Origin: Treponema sp.
Lineage (GTDB): Bacteria > Spirochaetota > Spirochaetia > Treponematales > Breznakiellaceae
DNA: 16,112 bases
NCBI GenBank assembly: GCA_031259345.1
Contig: JAIRLQ010000131.1
Coordinates: 1 to 16,112 of the forward strand
Reading direction: 5' to 3'
Positions 1 to 8,153 of this stretch are shown piece by piece. A model generated the notes under the pieces. It was given only the letters and a program-made list of their open reading frames with translations. It made no database searches and was not told the DNA's origin. The first letter of the stretch is position 1. Every line of letters starts with the position of its first letter. A program made the position numbers and the translations under genes.

Positions 1-79
1 TATTGCCCATGAGCAGAGAAAGCCCCGGTAAGGAAATAAAAGGAACATAAGGGCGGGGCTCGTAAGCGGACTCCTCCAT
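1..79 (-). CDS. possible 5' end of a divergent gene, cut by the window edge
   Basis: A reading frame on the minus strand starts at an ATG at 79 and stays open to the left edge, giving 26 residues that begin MEESAYEPRPYVPFISLPG. The composition looks protein-like and the codons resemble those of neighbouring genes. The frame is also open upstream as far as a TAA near 136, so the true start could differ. I see no Shine-Dalgarno motif before the ATG. No family can be recognised from so short a piece. Alternatively, the left edge could hold the tail of a rightward gene: two plus-strand frames stop at 29-31 and 48-50. Confidence 0.3.
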   Translation of the reverse strand, partial: MEESAYEPRPYVPFISLPGLSLLMGN

Positions 80-108
80 AGTTTTTGCGTAGGTGATTGT
101 CCCCGCCC
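51..108. repeat. 8-bp GC-rich inverted repeat in the leftmost intergenic region
   Basis: GGGCGGGG at 51-58 is matched by its exact reverse complement CCCCGCCC at 101-108, separated by 42 nt. It lies upstream of the GH3 gene and overlaps the possible divergent start. It could be an operator or part of a leader structure. An 8-bp match in GC-rich DNA may also be chance. Confidence 0.3.
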
Positions 109-199
109 GTGGACGCAGGACTATTTACAGCGTTTATTGCATTTAGGCATGGCGGAAGACCGGTATTGCAAAACGGCCCGCCGGAATTTATTATGGGGT

Positions 200-1882
200 A
201 TGGTTTTTAAAAAGGCGCCCGCGCTTTTACTCTTCTTTGGTTTTGTATCCGCCTTGTTATGCGCGCTGGAGTTTGACAGCCCCGGGGATCCGGCTCCTTT
301 GGCGCGCCGCCTTGCAGACAGCATGAGCGACGAACAGGCCCTGGCCCAGTGCTTTATGCTTGGCTGGGTGGGGGCGGAGCCTTCTCCCTTAATTTTAAAC
401 TGGATCCGGGACAGGAATATCGGGGGGGTTAAAATCTTTGGCTGGAATACCGGGGATACCAAAAGGCTTGCCGCCACAGTGGGCAGCCTGCAAAAAGCCG
501 CGCTTGAGTCCGGCTTTGGCATCCCCCTTTTTGTGGCGACGGATCAGGAAGGCGGCATGGTGCGCCATGTAAAGGGTTCAACCAGCGAAACTCCGGGCAA
601 TATGGCGATAGGGGCTTCGGGCCGGCCCGTGGACGCATACTGGTCGGGTTATTATATAGGCGCCGAGCTTTCCCTTTTGGGGGTGAATATGAATTTCGCC
701 CCGGCGGTGGATCTGTATACCAACCGCGACTCTGTGCTTATCGGGTCCCGCTCTTTTGGGAATGATCCGGTACAGGCGGGTATTTTGGGGGCGGCGTTTG
801 TTAAGGGGTTGGCCGCCCAGGGCGTCATTGCCACTGCCAAGCATTTTCCCGGCCATGGGGACACCAGTCTGGATTCTCACGGCGTCCTTCCCAGGATTGA
901 CGCGACTTTTGAAACAATATGGGACAGGGAGCTTGTGCCGTACCGGCTCCTTGCCAGGGAAGGCCTTGCGGCGATTATGACGGGCCACCTCGCGTTTCCC
1001 AATACCAAAGCGGGTGAGGCGCCGGCCTCCCTTTCATCCTGGTTTTTAAAAGATGTGCTTAGGGAGAAGATTGGCTATAAAGGCCTTATAATTACCGACG
1101 ACTTAATGATGAACGGCGCGACGGTTTTTGCGGGCAGCCTTTCGCGGGCCGCAAAACAGGCGCTTTTGGCGGGGAATGACGTTATCATGCTTTCAAAGAC
1201 CCCAAGCCTTTATGACCCGGTTTGGACTTTTCTTTTGGAATCCATGAAGGACGATGCTGTTTTTAGGGGCCGGGTGCGGGATGCGGCCCGCAGAATTATT
1301 GAAGTTAAACTGGAGTATTTACGGGGCGAAAACAAGACGCCCTATATCCCCGATTTAAAAAAAGTTGAAGAGGGCCTTGCCAGCCCCGAGAGTTCCGCTT
1401 TCTTTTTGGATTTGGCTGCCCATAGCGTAACGATAGTAAAAGACGGCGGTGTATTGCCGCTGGATCGCGAAAAGGCGGGCAGGGTTTTGCTTGCGGGGCA
1501 GTATCCGGATTTTTTTAGCGTGGGGAAGAAAGCGTACCCGGGCGCGGTTTCTTTTTGGTATTCTTCCCAGGCGTCGCCCGAATTTTTATATTATGCCCGC
1601 AATTCAGATACCGTCATTTTTTGTCTCTCCGGGGAAGACGGATTAAAACCGCTTTCGGCCCTTAAAGAGTTAGGGAAGCGGATTATTGTCTTTTCCGTGT
1701 TAAGTCCCATTTATCTGGAGGGTGCCCTTTGGGCTGATGCCGCCATTGCGGTGTACTCGTATTCGCCGGATTCTTTTATTGCGGGTTTTTCCGCTATGCT
1801 GGGGCGGATTAAGGCTGAAGGGAAAATCCCCTTCCCCGGGGATCCGGCGCCGCCGGGGCTTCCGCCGGGGATAGGACAATGA
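200..1882 (+). CDS. exported family-3 glycoside hydrolase, beta-N-acetylhexosaminidase (NagZ/YbbD type)
   Basis: Probably removes non-reducing terminal beta-linked N-acetylglucosamine from peptidoglycan or chitin-type fragments outside the cytoplasm. Counting from the ATG at 200 (560 aa), a signal peptide covers about residues 1-24: a KK pair, then a hydrophobic run ending SALLCA. The GH3 barrel follows, with ATDQEGG (113-119), KHFPGHG (214-220), the NagZ-type Asp-Ser-His loop with His227 as the expected acid/base, and ITDDL with Asp300 as the expected nucleophile. A smaller alpha/beta domain of about 180 residues follows, as in Bacillus YbbD. The frame is open further up, to an ATG at 149 and a TTG at 137. 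None of the three starts has a good ribosome-binding site, and 200 is chosen because it places the signal peptide at the N-terminus. The Cys near the cleavage site is a poor lipobox (Leu at -1). It overlaps the next gene by 4 bp. Confidence 0.88.
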   Translation: MVFKKAPALLLFFGFVSALLCALEFDSPGDPAPLARRLADSMSDEQALAQCFMLGWVGAEPSPLILNWIRDRNIGGVKIFGWNTGDTKRLAATVGSLQKAALESGFGIPLFVATDQEGGMVRHVKGSTSETPGNMAIGASGRPVDAYWSGYYIGAELSLLGVNMNFAPAVDLYTNRDSVLIGSRSFGNDPVQAGILGAAFVKGLAAQGVIATAKHFPGHGDTSLDSHGVLPRIDATFETIWDRELVPYRLLAREGLAAIMTGHLAFPNTKAGEAPASLSSWFLKDVLREKIGYKGLIITDDLMMNGATVFAGSLSRAAKQALLAGNDVIMLSKTPSLYDPVWTFLLESMKDDAVFRGRVRDAARRIIEVKLEYLRGENKTPYIPDLKKVEEGLASPESSAFFLDLAAHSVTIVKDGGVLPLDREKAGRVLLAGQYPDFFSVGKKAYPGAVSFWYSSQASPEFLYYARNSDTVIFCLSGEDGLKPLSALKELGKRIIVFSVLSPIYLEGALWADAAIAVYSYSPDSFIAGFSAMLGRIKAEGKIPFPGDPAPPGLPPGIGQ

Positions 1883-2742
1883 AGGCCGCTCCCCGCTGGG
1901 AGCTTGTCCGTTCCGGGGAATATGAGGCGGTTGCGAAATTCCTTGCCCGGCGGGAACCGGAATGTGTGGCGGCCTGCTCCCGCTTTCTGCAAATGAGAGG
2001 CGGCTCTGTGCGGGGCGCCAGGGACAAAACCTGGGTTATCCGCAATTCCGCGGGAGAAATCGAGTCCCTTTTGCTTTACAGCCGCCGGTCTCTGCTTCCG
2101 GTGCTTGACGGGAAGCGTCATATTCCCGCGCCCCGCTTTTTGCGCAGTTTTCTTTCAAGGCCGTTGATTTACGCGGTCCAGGGCACAAAGGGAGATGATG
2201 CAATCCTCGAAAGCATTTTGGTAAAATGCGGCTATTCTGTTTCCGAGCGTATCGACTACGATCTTATGGGGTTGGACGGCCAGCCTGACGCGCAATGCTT
2301 CCGCCTGGGGCCTTCCGGTCTTGTTATACGGCGGCCGGAAAAAAAAGATTTGGACGAGCTTTTTACTTTGCAGTCGGCGTACGAACAGGAAGAAGTGCTG
2401 CCCGGAAAGGCGGTTTTTAATCCCGCGGTTTCCAGGGCTAATCTGGGGCATATTTTTAATAATGAACGAATGCTTCTGTCATGCCTTAATGGGCGGATTG
2501 TGGGCAAGATTAATACCAGCGCTTCTTCATTCAGCCGGTACCAGATAGGCGGCGTGTATGTCCGCCCGGAATATCGCGGTATGGGCATAGCCGGACGGAT
2601 GGCCGCTGTTTTTGTTAAAGGTCTGGTAGACGAAGGCAGGGGAGTTACCCTCTTTGTAAAAAAAAGCAATCCCCCGGCCAGGGCAGTTTACCGCCGCCTT
2701 GGATTTTCAATTCAGGGCGATTACCGGATTACGTATTATTAA
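1879..2742 (+). CDS. GNAT-family N-acetyltransferase with a separate N-terminal region
   Basis: Transfers an acyl group, normally acetyl from acetyl-CoA, to an unknown amine; cytoplasmic. The C-terminal half (about 145-287) is a typical GNAT domain: motif A is IGGVYVRPEYRGMGIAGRM, with the pyrophosphate-binding pattern R233-G-M-G-I-A238, and the later motif is NPPARAVYRRLGF (264-276). The first 140 residues resemble no family I can name. They may be a degenerate second GNAT fold, since two-lobed GNAT proteins of this length are common. The ATG overlaps the TGA of the GH3 gene (ATGA), so the two are probably translated together. A GGGG stretch at 1867-1870 lies 8 nt upstream. The pairing suggests amino-sugar or cell-wall metabolism, but this is a guess from context. 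Confidence 0.82.
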   Translation: MKAAPRWELVRSGEYEAVAKFLARREPECVAACSRFLQMRGGSVRGARDKTWVIRNSAGEIESLLLYSRRSLLPVLDGKRHIPAPRFLRSFLSRPLIYAVQGTKGDDAILESILVKCGYSVSERIDYDLMGLDGQPDAQCFRLGPSGLVIRRPEKKDLDELFTLQSAYEQEEVLPGKAVFNPAVSRANLGHIFNNERMLLSCLNGRIVGKINTSASSFSRYQIGGVYVRPEYRGMGIAGRMAAVFVKGLVDEGRGVTLFVKKSNPPARAVYRRLGFSIQGDYRITYY

Positions 2743-2807
2743 ACTACACTTTTATGTCTTTTCTTCTTCACTTTAGTATTAATTCTCTATAAAAGCCCCG
2801 GATCCTT

Positions 2808-2837
2808 TTGACACGCCTAAATTTATAACTTAATAAT
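2808..2837 (+). promoter_or_regulatory. sigma-70-type promoter of the sugar ABC/GH65 operon
   Basis: A perfect -35 box TTGACA (2808-2813) is followed after 18 nt by AATAAT (2832-2837, 5 of 6 matches to TATAAT). It sits in an AT-rich gap 33 nt upstream of the binding-protein ATG. No operator palindrome or catabolite-repression-like site is evident nearby. There is also no clear terminator for the preceding gene, so some read-through is possible. Confidence 0.6.
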
Positions 2838-2857
2838 TAAGAATGACAAAATTTTCC

Positions 2858-2864
2858 GGAGGAG
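2858..2864 (+). promoter_or_regulatory. strong ribosome-binding site that fixes the binding-protein start
   Basis: GGAGGAG ends 5 nt before the ATG at 2870. An in-frame ATG at 2843 lies upstream of this site and would put it inside the coding sequence, ahead of the signal peptide. The start at 2870 is therefore preferred. Confidence 0.8.
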
Positions 2865-2869
2865 ATTAT

Positions 2870-4108
2870 ATGAAAAAAGTTTTAAGAACTGTATTGGCGT
2901 TGGGTTTAGGCGTATTCTTTTTGGCAACGGCATTTGCCGGGGGAGGGGGCCAGCAGGCTGCCGCCAAAACCGAAAACAAGCTTATTATTTTCCAGTCAAA
3001 AGTAGAAATTACCGCCCGGCTTGAAGAGGCCGCCAAAGCGTACAAAGCCGAAACAGGTGTGGAAGTGGAAGTATGGAGTACCACAGGCGATGATTATTTT
3101 CTTCAGCTTCGTAACCGCCTCGCGAATAACCAGGGGCCGGATCTTTTTAATTTGCGCACGGATGCGGAAATTTCCCAGATGGCGAATTACCTTGAAGATA
3201 TTGGGGATCTTTCCGTTGCTTCCGATATTTCGCCGGATCTGCTGGGAAAGAGCGGCGGAAAAATCGTCGGCATTCCGTATACTGTTGAAGCCTTTGGCTT
3301 TATATATAACAAAAGCCTGATTGATCCCTCAAAAATAACGGACTATAACTCTTTTGCCGCCGCGATGAAAAATATGAAAGCAAAAGGCGTTAACGGCCTG
3401 GGGCTTTCGCAGGAGGCGTACTTTCTTATCGGCCACATATTGAATACGCCTTTTGCGATACAGAAAGATGTACCGGGCTTTTTGGACAAGCTGAATAAAG
3501 GCGAGGTAAAAATGGCGGACACCGCGGAATTTAAAGAGTTTGCCCGTTTTATGATCGCAATCCGGGATAATTCCTATAACCCGCTGGAAGTTAACTATGA
3601 CCGGCAGTGCGGCGATTTTGCCACCGGAAAAACCGCGGCTATTCATCAGGGGAACTGGTGTTTCCCTATGTTCAGCGATTATAACATAAAGTTCCAAATG
3701 GCGTTTATGCCTTTTCCCCTTTTTGGTAATGACAAGCTTGCGGTCGGCGTTCCTTCCTGGTGGTGCGTTAATTCACAGACTTCCGGCTCAAAGAAAAAGT
3801 TAGCCAAAGATTTTATTGAATGGCTTTATTCCAGCGAGACGGGCAAAAAATTCCTTTATGATGAATTTCAGTTTATCCCTGTGGTAAAGGGCGCTTCTTC
3901 GGCCAAACTTGATCCGTTGGCTTTGGATGTTTCGCGCTTTACCGCTTCGGGAAAAATTATCCCCTGGGCGTTTAATTTTTGGCCCGCGGGCATTATCGAG
4001 GTACATTTAGCGCCTGTGGCGCAGCAGTTTTTTTCTTCCGGCATGAAAGCGGAAGAATTCCTTGCCGCTTTGGATAAAGCCTGGGCGGACGCAAACAAAC
4101 GTAAATAA
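2870..4108 (+). CDS. ABC transporter extracellular sugar-binding protein (SBP family 1)
   Basis: Captures a sugar or oligosaccharide outside the inner membrane and delivers it to the two permeases encoded downstream. The 412-aa product starts with a classic signal peptide (MKKVLRTVLALGLGVFFLATAFA, residues 1-23, with charged, hydrophobic and AFA cleavage parts). It continues GGGGQQ with no cysteine, so it is probably a free periplasmic protein. Family features include the early LIIFQSKVEITARLEEAAKAY strand-helix, the GIPYTVEAFGFIYNKSLI segment typical of family-1 binding proteins, and FATGKTAAIHQGNWCFPMF, where this family usually has a ligand-stacking aromatic residue. It is the first gene of the operon, 21 nt before permease 1. 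The family call is firm; the ligand is inferred only from the GH65 enzyme downstream. Confidence 0.93.
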   Translation: MKKVLRTVLALGLGVFFLATAFAGGGGQQAAAKTENKLIIFQSKVEITARLEEAAKAYKAETGVEVEVWSTTGDDYFLQLRNRLANNQGPDLFNLRTDAEISQMANYLEDIGDLSVASDISPDLLGKSGGKIVGIPYTVEAFGFIYNKSLIDPSKITDYNSFAAAMKNMKAKGVNGLGLSQEAYFLIGHILNTPFAIQKDVPGFLDKLNKGEVKMADTAEFKEFARFMIAIRDNSYNPLEVNYDRQCGDFATGKTAAIHQGNWCFPMFSDYNIKFQMAFMPFPLFGNDKLAVGVPSWWCVNSQTSGSKKKLAKDFIEWLYSSETGKKFLYDEFQFIPVVKGASSAKLDPLALDVSRFTASGKIIPWAFNFWPAGIIEVHLAPVAQQFFSSGMKAEEFLAALDKAWADANKRK

Positions 4109-4129
4109 GAAGCCAGGGTAGGGGGGCGT

Positions 4130-5008
4130 ATGAAAGCGCTGCGAAGTTCCGGCTGGTATGTATTGTTTACGGCTCCGCTGTTATTCATATTCATAACGGT
4201 TGTGGTTCTTCCGTTTATAATCGGCATAGGTTACGCGTTTTTCATCTGGGACGGCCTGCCGCTAAATCCCAAGATTTGGGCGGGTTTGTCTAATTTTTCC
4301 AGGATGGCGGGCGACGACCGATTTCTCGTCTCCCTGGGATATACCGTCCTCTTTACCCTTTTTTCAATTGTTTTTATAAATATTTTGGGCCTTGCCTTTG
4401 CCCTTGTTGTTACCGCAAAACTTAAAATCCGCAACATAGCCAGAACCATGCTTTTTGCCCCGTACATGATAGGCGGCCTGATTTTGGGATATATCTGGAA
4501 GTTTATACTTGGCGATGCTTTTAAAGCCATAGGCGAAACAACAGGCCTTAGCCTGATATTTTTTAACTGGCTCCTGCATCCCGGGGCGGCGCTGGCCGCC
4601 CTTTCTGTCGTTACTACCTGGCAGATGGCGGGTTATATCATGATAATTTATATCACCGGTATTCAATCCATACCCGAAGAAGTAATTGAAGCCGCCCATA
4701 TAGACGGCGCGGGCTTTTGGGCAACACTGCTAAAAATCCGTTTTCCCCTTATTATGCAGGCCTTTACAATTTGTCTTTTTCTTTCGCTTTCATCCTGCTT
4801 TAAAATATTCGATGTAAACCTGTCCCTGACGGGCGGGGGGCCCTATAATTCCACAGAGCTTTTTGCTATGAACATTTATCACGAAATATTTTTTCTGAAC
4901 AATTATGGTTATGGCCAGGCAAAAGCCATTGTCTTTTTTGTCATTATAGCCCTGGTTAGCGCGGTTCAGGTAAGCATTACCAAAAAGCGTGAGGTAGAAA
5001 TAAAATGA
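4130..5008 (+). CDS. sugar ABC transporter permease, MalF/UgpA type
   Basis: One of two membrane subunits forming the import channel. The 292-aa protein has about six hydrophobic segments: roughly 11-38, 70-95, 105-127, 152-178, 208-228 and 262-283. The cytoplasmic coupling (EAA) loop at about 185-208 reads VIEAAHIDGAGFWATLLKIR then FP, matching the EAA---G---------I-LP pattern that contacts the ATPase. The later LSLTGGGPYN (231-240) is characteristic of MalF-type sugar permeases. It lacks the long N-terminal extension and periplasmic loop of E. coli MalF, as is usual for the UgpA/MsmF subgroup. A G-rich ribosome-binding site (4121-4126) precedes the ATG. It overlaps permease 2 by 4 bp. Confidence 0.93.
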   Translation: MKALRSSGWYVLFTAPLLFIFITVVVLPFIIGIGYAFFIWDGLPLNPKIWAGLSNFSRMAGDDRFLVSLGYTVLFTLFSIVFINILGLAFALVVTAKLKIRNIARTMLFAPYMIGGLILGYIWKFILGDAFKAIGETTGLSLIFFNWLLHPGAALAALSVVTTWQMAGYIMIIYITGIQSIPEEVIEAAHIDGAGFWATLLKIRFPLIMQAFTICLFLSLSSCFKIFDVNLSLTGGGPYNSTELFAMNIYHEIFFLNNYGYGQAKAIVFFVIIALVSAVQVSITKKREVEIK

Positions 5009-5859
5009 CAGACAAAACCGCGTTAAAGGCCGGCGGAAGCGCGGCCCTGAATGTTTTGCTTTTTGGTTTTTGCCTTGTGTATCTTTTTCCGGGGTATATT
5101 GTTTTGGTCAATTCATTCAAAAACCGCGCGGAACTTTACGAAAACATTTTATCCCTGCCAAAAACTTTAAGTTTTCAATATTACAAAACCGCTATGGGCA
5201 GAATGGATTTTCTTAATGCCCTTGGTAATTCATTTTTTGTTACTTTTATTTCCATTTGTTTTATTGTTATTTTGACTTCCATGTGCGCCTGGATGCTTGT
5301 AAGGCGGAACAATATCTTAAGCAAAATTATATTTATGGTTTTTGTAACCACCATGCTGATACCCTTTCAGACCCTTATGATGCCTTTAATGCAGGTTATG
5401 GGAGGAATAAGGGACATTCTGGGCATCCCCATGATAGATGCATTGGGGGGCCTTGTTTATATGAACATTGGCTTTGGCGCAAGCATGGCGGTTTTTCTTT
5501 ACCATGGATTTATAAAATCCGTACCGGTTTCCCTTGAGGAAGCCGCTGTTATAGACGGTTGTTCCTGCTGGGGGGTATTCTGGCACATTGTGTTTCCCAT
5601 GCTTAAGCCTGTTTCTGTTACGGTTATGGTACTGGATGTAATCTGGATCTGGAACGATTACCTTCTTCCGTCCCTTGTGTTAACCAGCAAGGCAAACAGA
5701 ACTATCCCGCTTTCTACAGCGTCTTTTTTTGGCGAATTTACCATTCAGTGGAATATGGCTATGGCAGGCCTTATGCTTACGATCATTCCTGTTATGGTTT
5801 TTTATCTTGTGTCGCAAAAATACATTATTAAGGGAGTGGCCGCCGGAGCGGTTAAGTAA
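5005..5859 (+). CDS. sugar ABC transporter permease, MalG/UgpE type
   Basis: Second membrane subunit of the importer, 284 aa with about six membrane segments. The EAA coupling loop is near 176-200 (VSLEEAAVIDGCSCWGVFWH, then IVFP). The C-terminus QKYIIKGVAAGAVK matches the FxKGLTAGAVKG-like tail usual for MalG-type permeases, so the protein appears complete. Its ATG overlaps the stop of permease 1 (ATGA), implying coupled translation in a 1:1 ratio. No ATP-binding subunit follows. In many bacteria a shared MsmK/MalK-type ATPase encoded elsewhere serves several such importers, and that is inferred here. Confidence 0.93.
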   Translation: MTDKTALKAGGSAALNVLLFGFCLVYLFPGYIVLVNSFKNRAELYENILSLPKTLSFQYYKTAMGRMDFLNALGNSFFVTFISICFIVILTSMCAWMLVRRNNILSKIIFMVFVTTMLIPFQTLMMPLMQVMGGIRDILGIPMIDALGGLVYMNIGFGASMAVFLYHGFIKSVPVSLEEAAVIDGCSCWGVFWHIVFPMLKPVSVTVMVLDVIWIWNDYLLPSLVLTSKANRTIPLSTASFFGEFTIQWNMAMAGLMLTIIPVMVFYLVSQKYIIKGVAAGAVK

Positions 5860-5864
5860 TTATT

Positions 5865-8153
5865 ATGAAATACAGCATTAATTATTTGTCTTTGAACAAC
5901 AAAGACCTTGTTGTAAATGAAACAATTTTCCATAACGCAAACGGATATATCGGCATTAGGAATAATTTTGAAGAAGCGTACCCGTCGGGATATAACACGG
6001 TCAGGGGGAGTTATATAAACGCCTTTTATGATTTTGCGGAAATGAAACAAGCCGAAAATTTTTATGGTTTGGCCAACGAAAAACAAACCATGCTTAATGT
6101 TGCCGATACTCAGGGCGTCAAGCTTTTTTTGGGGGACGAGCAATTTAATCTCTGGAAAGGCAGCATTATAAGCGCCAAAAGAACCCTGGATATGGATTGC
6201 GGCTTTACCGAGCGTTATATTGTCTGGCGTTCGCCAATGGGGAAAGAGGTGGAAATTATTATACGGCGCCTTACATCTTTTGTACGGCTTCCCCTTTTTT
6301 TGATTGATTACTCGGTTAAAGCCTTAAATTTTTCTGATAATCTGTATTTTGTTTCGGTTCATCTGGGGGCGGTAATGAACCATGCCAATCCTGATGACCC
6401 AAGGCTGGCGGCGGAAAGCGCAAGGTATATAATACCCGGTAAAGTACACGTTGAAGAGACCGCTTCTTTTATAACAAGCTCAACATCCAAATCCGGTTTA
6501 AAGCTTTGTACGGGGGTTGATCATGTTATAATGTCCGGCGGCCATTTTGAATGTAACTCGTTTGCGGAAAAAGAAAGCGCCTGGACAGAAATTAAAATCG
6601 GCATAAAGGAAGGCGAAAAAGCCGGGTTCTGCAAATATTCAGTGTTTACCGACAGCCTGCGTTATGCCGACTGCGAAAAGTCCGCCAGTGAGGAACTGGC
6701 AAAGGCCGTAGCGACCGGGCCTTTGGAAATATACCGGGAACAAAAAGAATATCTTGACAAATTCTGGGACAACGCGTTTTTAAAAATAGAAGGCAATGAA
6801 AGACTTAACATGGCGCTTAATTACAATATGTACCAGTTGTTGCAATCGGCGGGAAAAGAAAGCAAAAGCAGCGTTGGCGCAAAAGGCTTAAGCGGCGAAG
6901 GCTACGAAGGGCATTATTTTTGGGATACGGAAATGTACATAGAGCCGTTTTTTAATTTGACTGTTCCGGAAATTTCAAAAAACCTTGTTTCGTTCCGTTA
7001 TTCCATTCTTGATGAAGCAAGAAAAAACGCCCGCCTTTTGGGGCATAAACAGGGCGCTCTTTTTTCCTGGCGTACCATTATGGGAAAAGAAAGCTCCGGC
7101 TTTTTTCCCGCCGGTTCGGCCCAATACCATATTTCGGGCGATATTGCCTGGTCAATAGTCTCTTATTATTTTGCTTCCGGGGACTATGGTTTTATTGTGG
7201 AAAAAGGCGCAGAAATGATTTTTGAAATTGCCCGGCTTTGGATCGATGCCGGTACCTGGTATAAGGGGCAATTTTGTATTCATTGCGTAACAGGCCCGGA
7301 TGAATATACCTGCATGGTAAATAATAATTACTATACCAATCTTTCGGCAAAATTCAGTTTATACTGGGCTGTCCGTTTTTATTCTCTTTTAAAAGATTCC
7401 GGCGACATTGAAGCGCTCGCAGAGCGCATCAAACTTTGCCCGGAGGAACTAGAGGAATTTTCCCGGGCCGAAAAGGCAGTATACCTGCCCTACGATGAAA
7501 ATCAAAAACTTAACCCGCAGGATGATTCATTTCTTTCAAAGAAAAAATGGGATTTATCCGCAACGCCAAAAGAAAAGTTCCCCCTGCTGCTTCATTATCA
7601 CCCTCTCCACCTTTACCGTTATCAGGTTTGCAAGCAGGCGGACACAGTGCTTGCCCATTTTATTTTTGAAGATGCCCAGAGTGAAGAAACCATCAGGAAT
7701 TCCTTTTTATATTATGAAGGAATTACCACCCACGATTCTTCCCTTTCCGCCTGTATTTTCAGCATTGTTGCTTCCAAATTAAAGCTTTACGAAAAGGCAT
7801 ACAAATATTTTGGAAATTCCGCCATGTTGGATCTTTATGATCTTCACAATAATACCAAAGACGGCATCCATACCGCCAATATGGGCGGCGCCTGGATGGC
7901 GATTGTATATGGGTTTGCGGGTCTTAGAATTAAGGAAGACGGCATTTCATTGGCCCCCTGGATTCCCCAAAAATGGGAGAGCCTTTGTTTTAGAATTAAT
8001 TACCGGGGCAGCCGCATACAGCTTAAAATAGAAAAAAGCCGGGTAACTATTGTTTTATTGAATGGCGCTGAAAAGGAAATTAAGGTATACGGTAAACCAT
8101 ATACTCTAAAAGACAGGCTGGAAATACCCGTTAATTACTCTGAACCGGCATAG
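5865..8153 (+). CDS. GH65 glycoside phosphorylase (alpha-glucosyl disaccharide + phosphate to beta-glucose 1-phosphate)
   Basis: Splits an alpha-glucosidic disaccharide with phosphate, inverting the anomer, in the cytoplasm. Length (762 aa) and layout fit GH65: an N-terminal beta-sandwich (about 1-270), a linker helix, an (alpha/alpha)6 catalytic barrel (about 310-690) and a small C-terminal beta domain. Visible motifs are EGYEGHYFWDTEMY (345-358), VTGPDEY (475-481) with Glu480 as the expected general acid, KQADTVL (590-596), and THDSSLS (622-628) in the phosphate-binding region. The protein has no signal peptide. Known GH65 activities include maltose, trehalose, kojibiose and nigerose phosphorylases, and the sequence alone does not settle which applies. 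The segment after SWRTIMGKE (401-409) reads SSGFFPAGSAQYH and lacks the HNEW-type segment I recall from maltose phosphorylases, so maltose is not the obvious choice. The gene starts 5 nt after permease 2 with no strong ribosome-binding site, suggesting coupling. Its 3' end overlaps purF. Confidence 0.92.
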   Translation: MKYSINYLSLNNKDLVVNETIFHNANGYIGIRNNFEEAYPSGYNTVRGSYINAFYDFAEMKQAENFYGLANEKQTMLNVADTQGVKLFLGDEQFNLWKGSIISAKRTLDMDCGFTERYIVWRSPMGKEVEIIIRRLTSFVRLPLFLIDYSVKALNFSDNLYFVSVHLGAVMNHANPDDPRLAAESARYIIPGKVHVEETASFITSSTSKSGLKLCTGVDHVIMSGGHFECNSFAEKESAWTEIKIGIKEGEKAGFCKYSVFTDSLRYADCEKSASEELAKAVATGPLEIYREQKEYLDKFWDNAFLKIEGNERLNMALNYNMYQLLQSAGKESKSSVGAKGLSGEGYEGHYFWDTEMYIEPFFNLTVPEISKNLVSFRYSILDEARKNARLLGHKQGALFSWRTIMGKESSGFFPAGSAQYHISGDIAWSIVSYYFASGDYGFIVEKGAEMIFEIARLWIDAGTWYKGQFCIHCVTGPDEYTCMVNNNYYTNLSAKFSLYWAVRFYSLLKDSGDIEALAERIKLCPEELEEFSRAEKAVYLPYDENQKLNPQDDSFLSKKKWDLSATPKEKFPLLLHYHPLHLYRYQVCKQADTVLAHFIFEDAQSEETIRNSFLYYEGITTHDSSLSACIFSIVASKLKLYEKAYKYFGNSAMLDLYDLHNNTKDGIHTANMGGAWMAIVYGFAGLRIKEDGISLAPWIPQKWESLCFRINYRGSRIQLKIEKSRVTIVLLNGAEKEIKVYGKPYTLKDRLEIPVNYSEPA

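Noticed and set aside
2843..2869. Binding-protein start at the ATG at 2843
   Set aside because: A strong GGAGGAG site lies downstream of it, just before the ATG at 2870, where the signal peptide begins directly.
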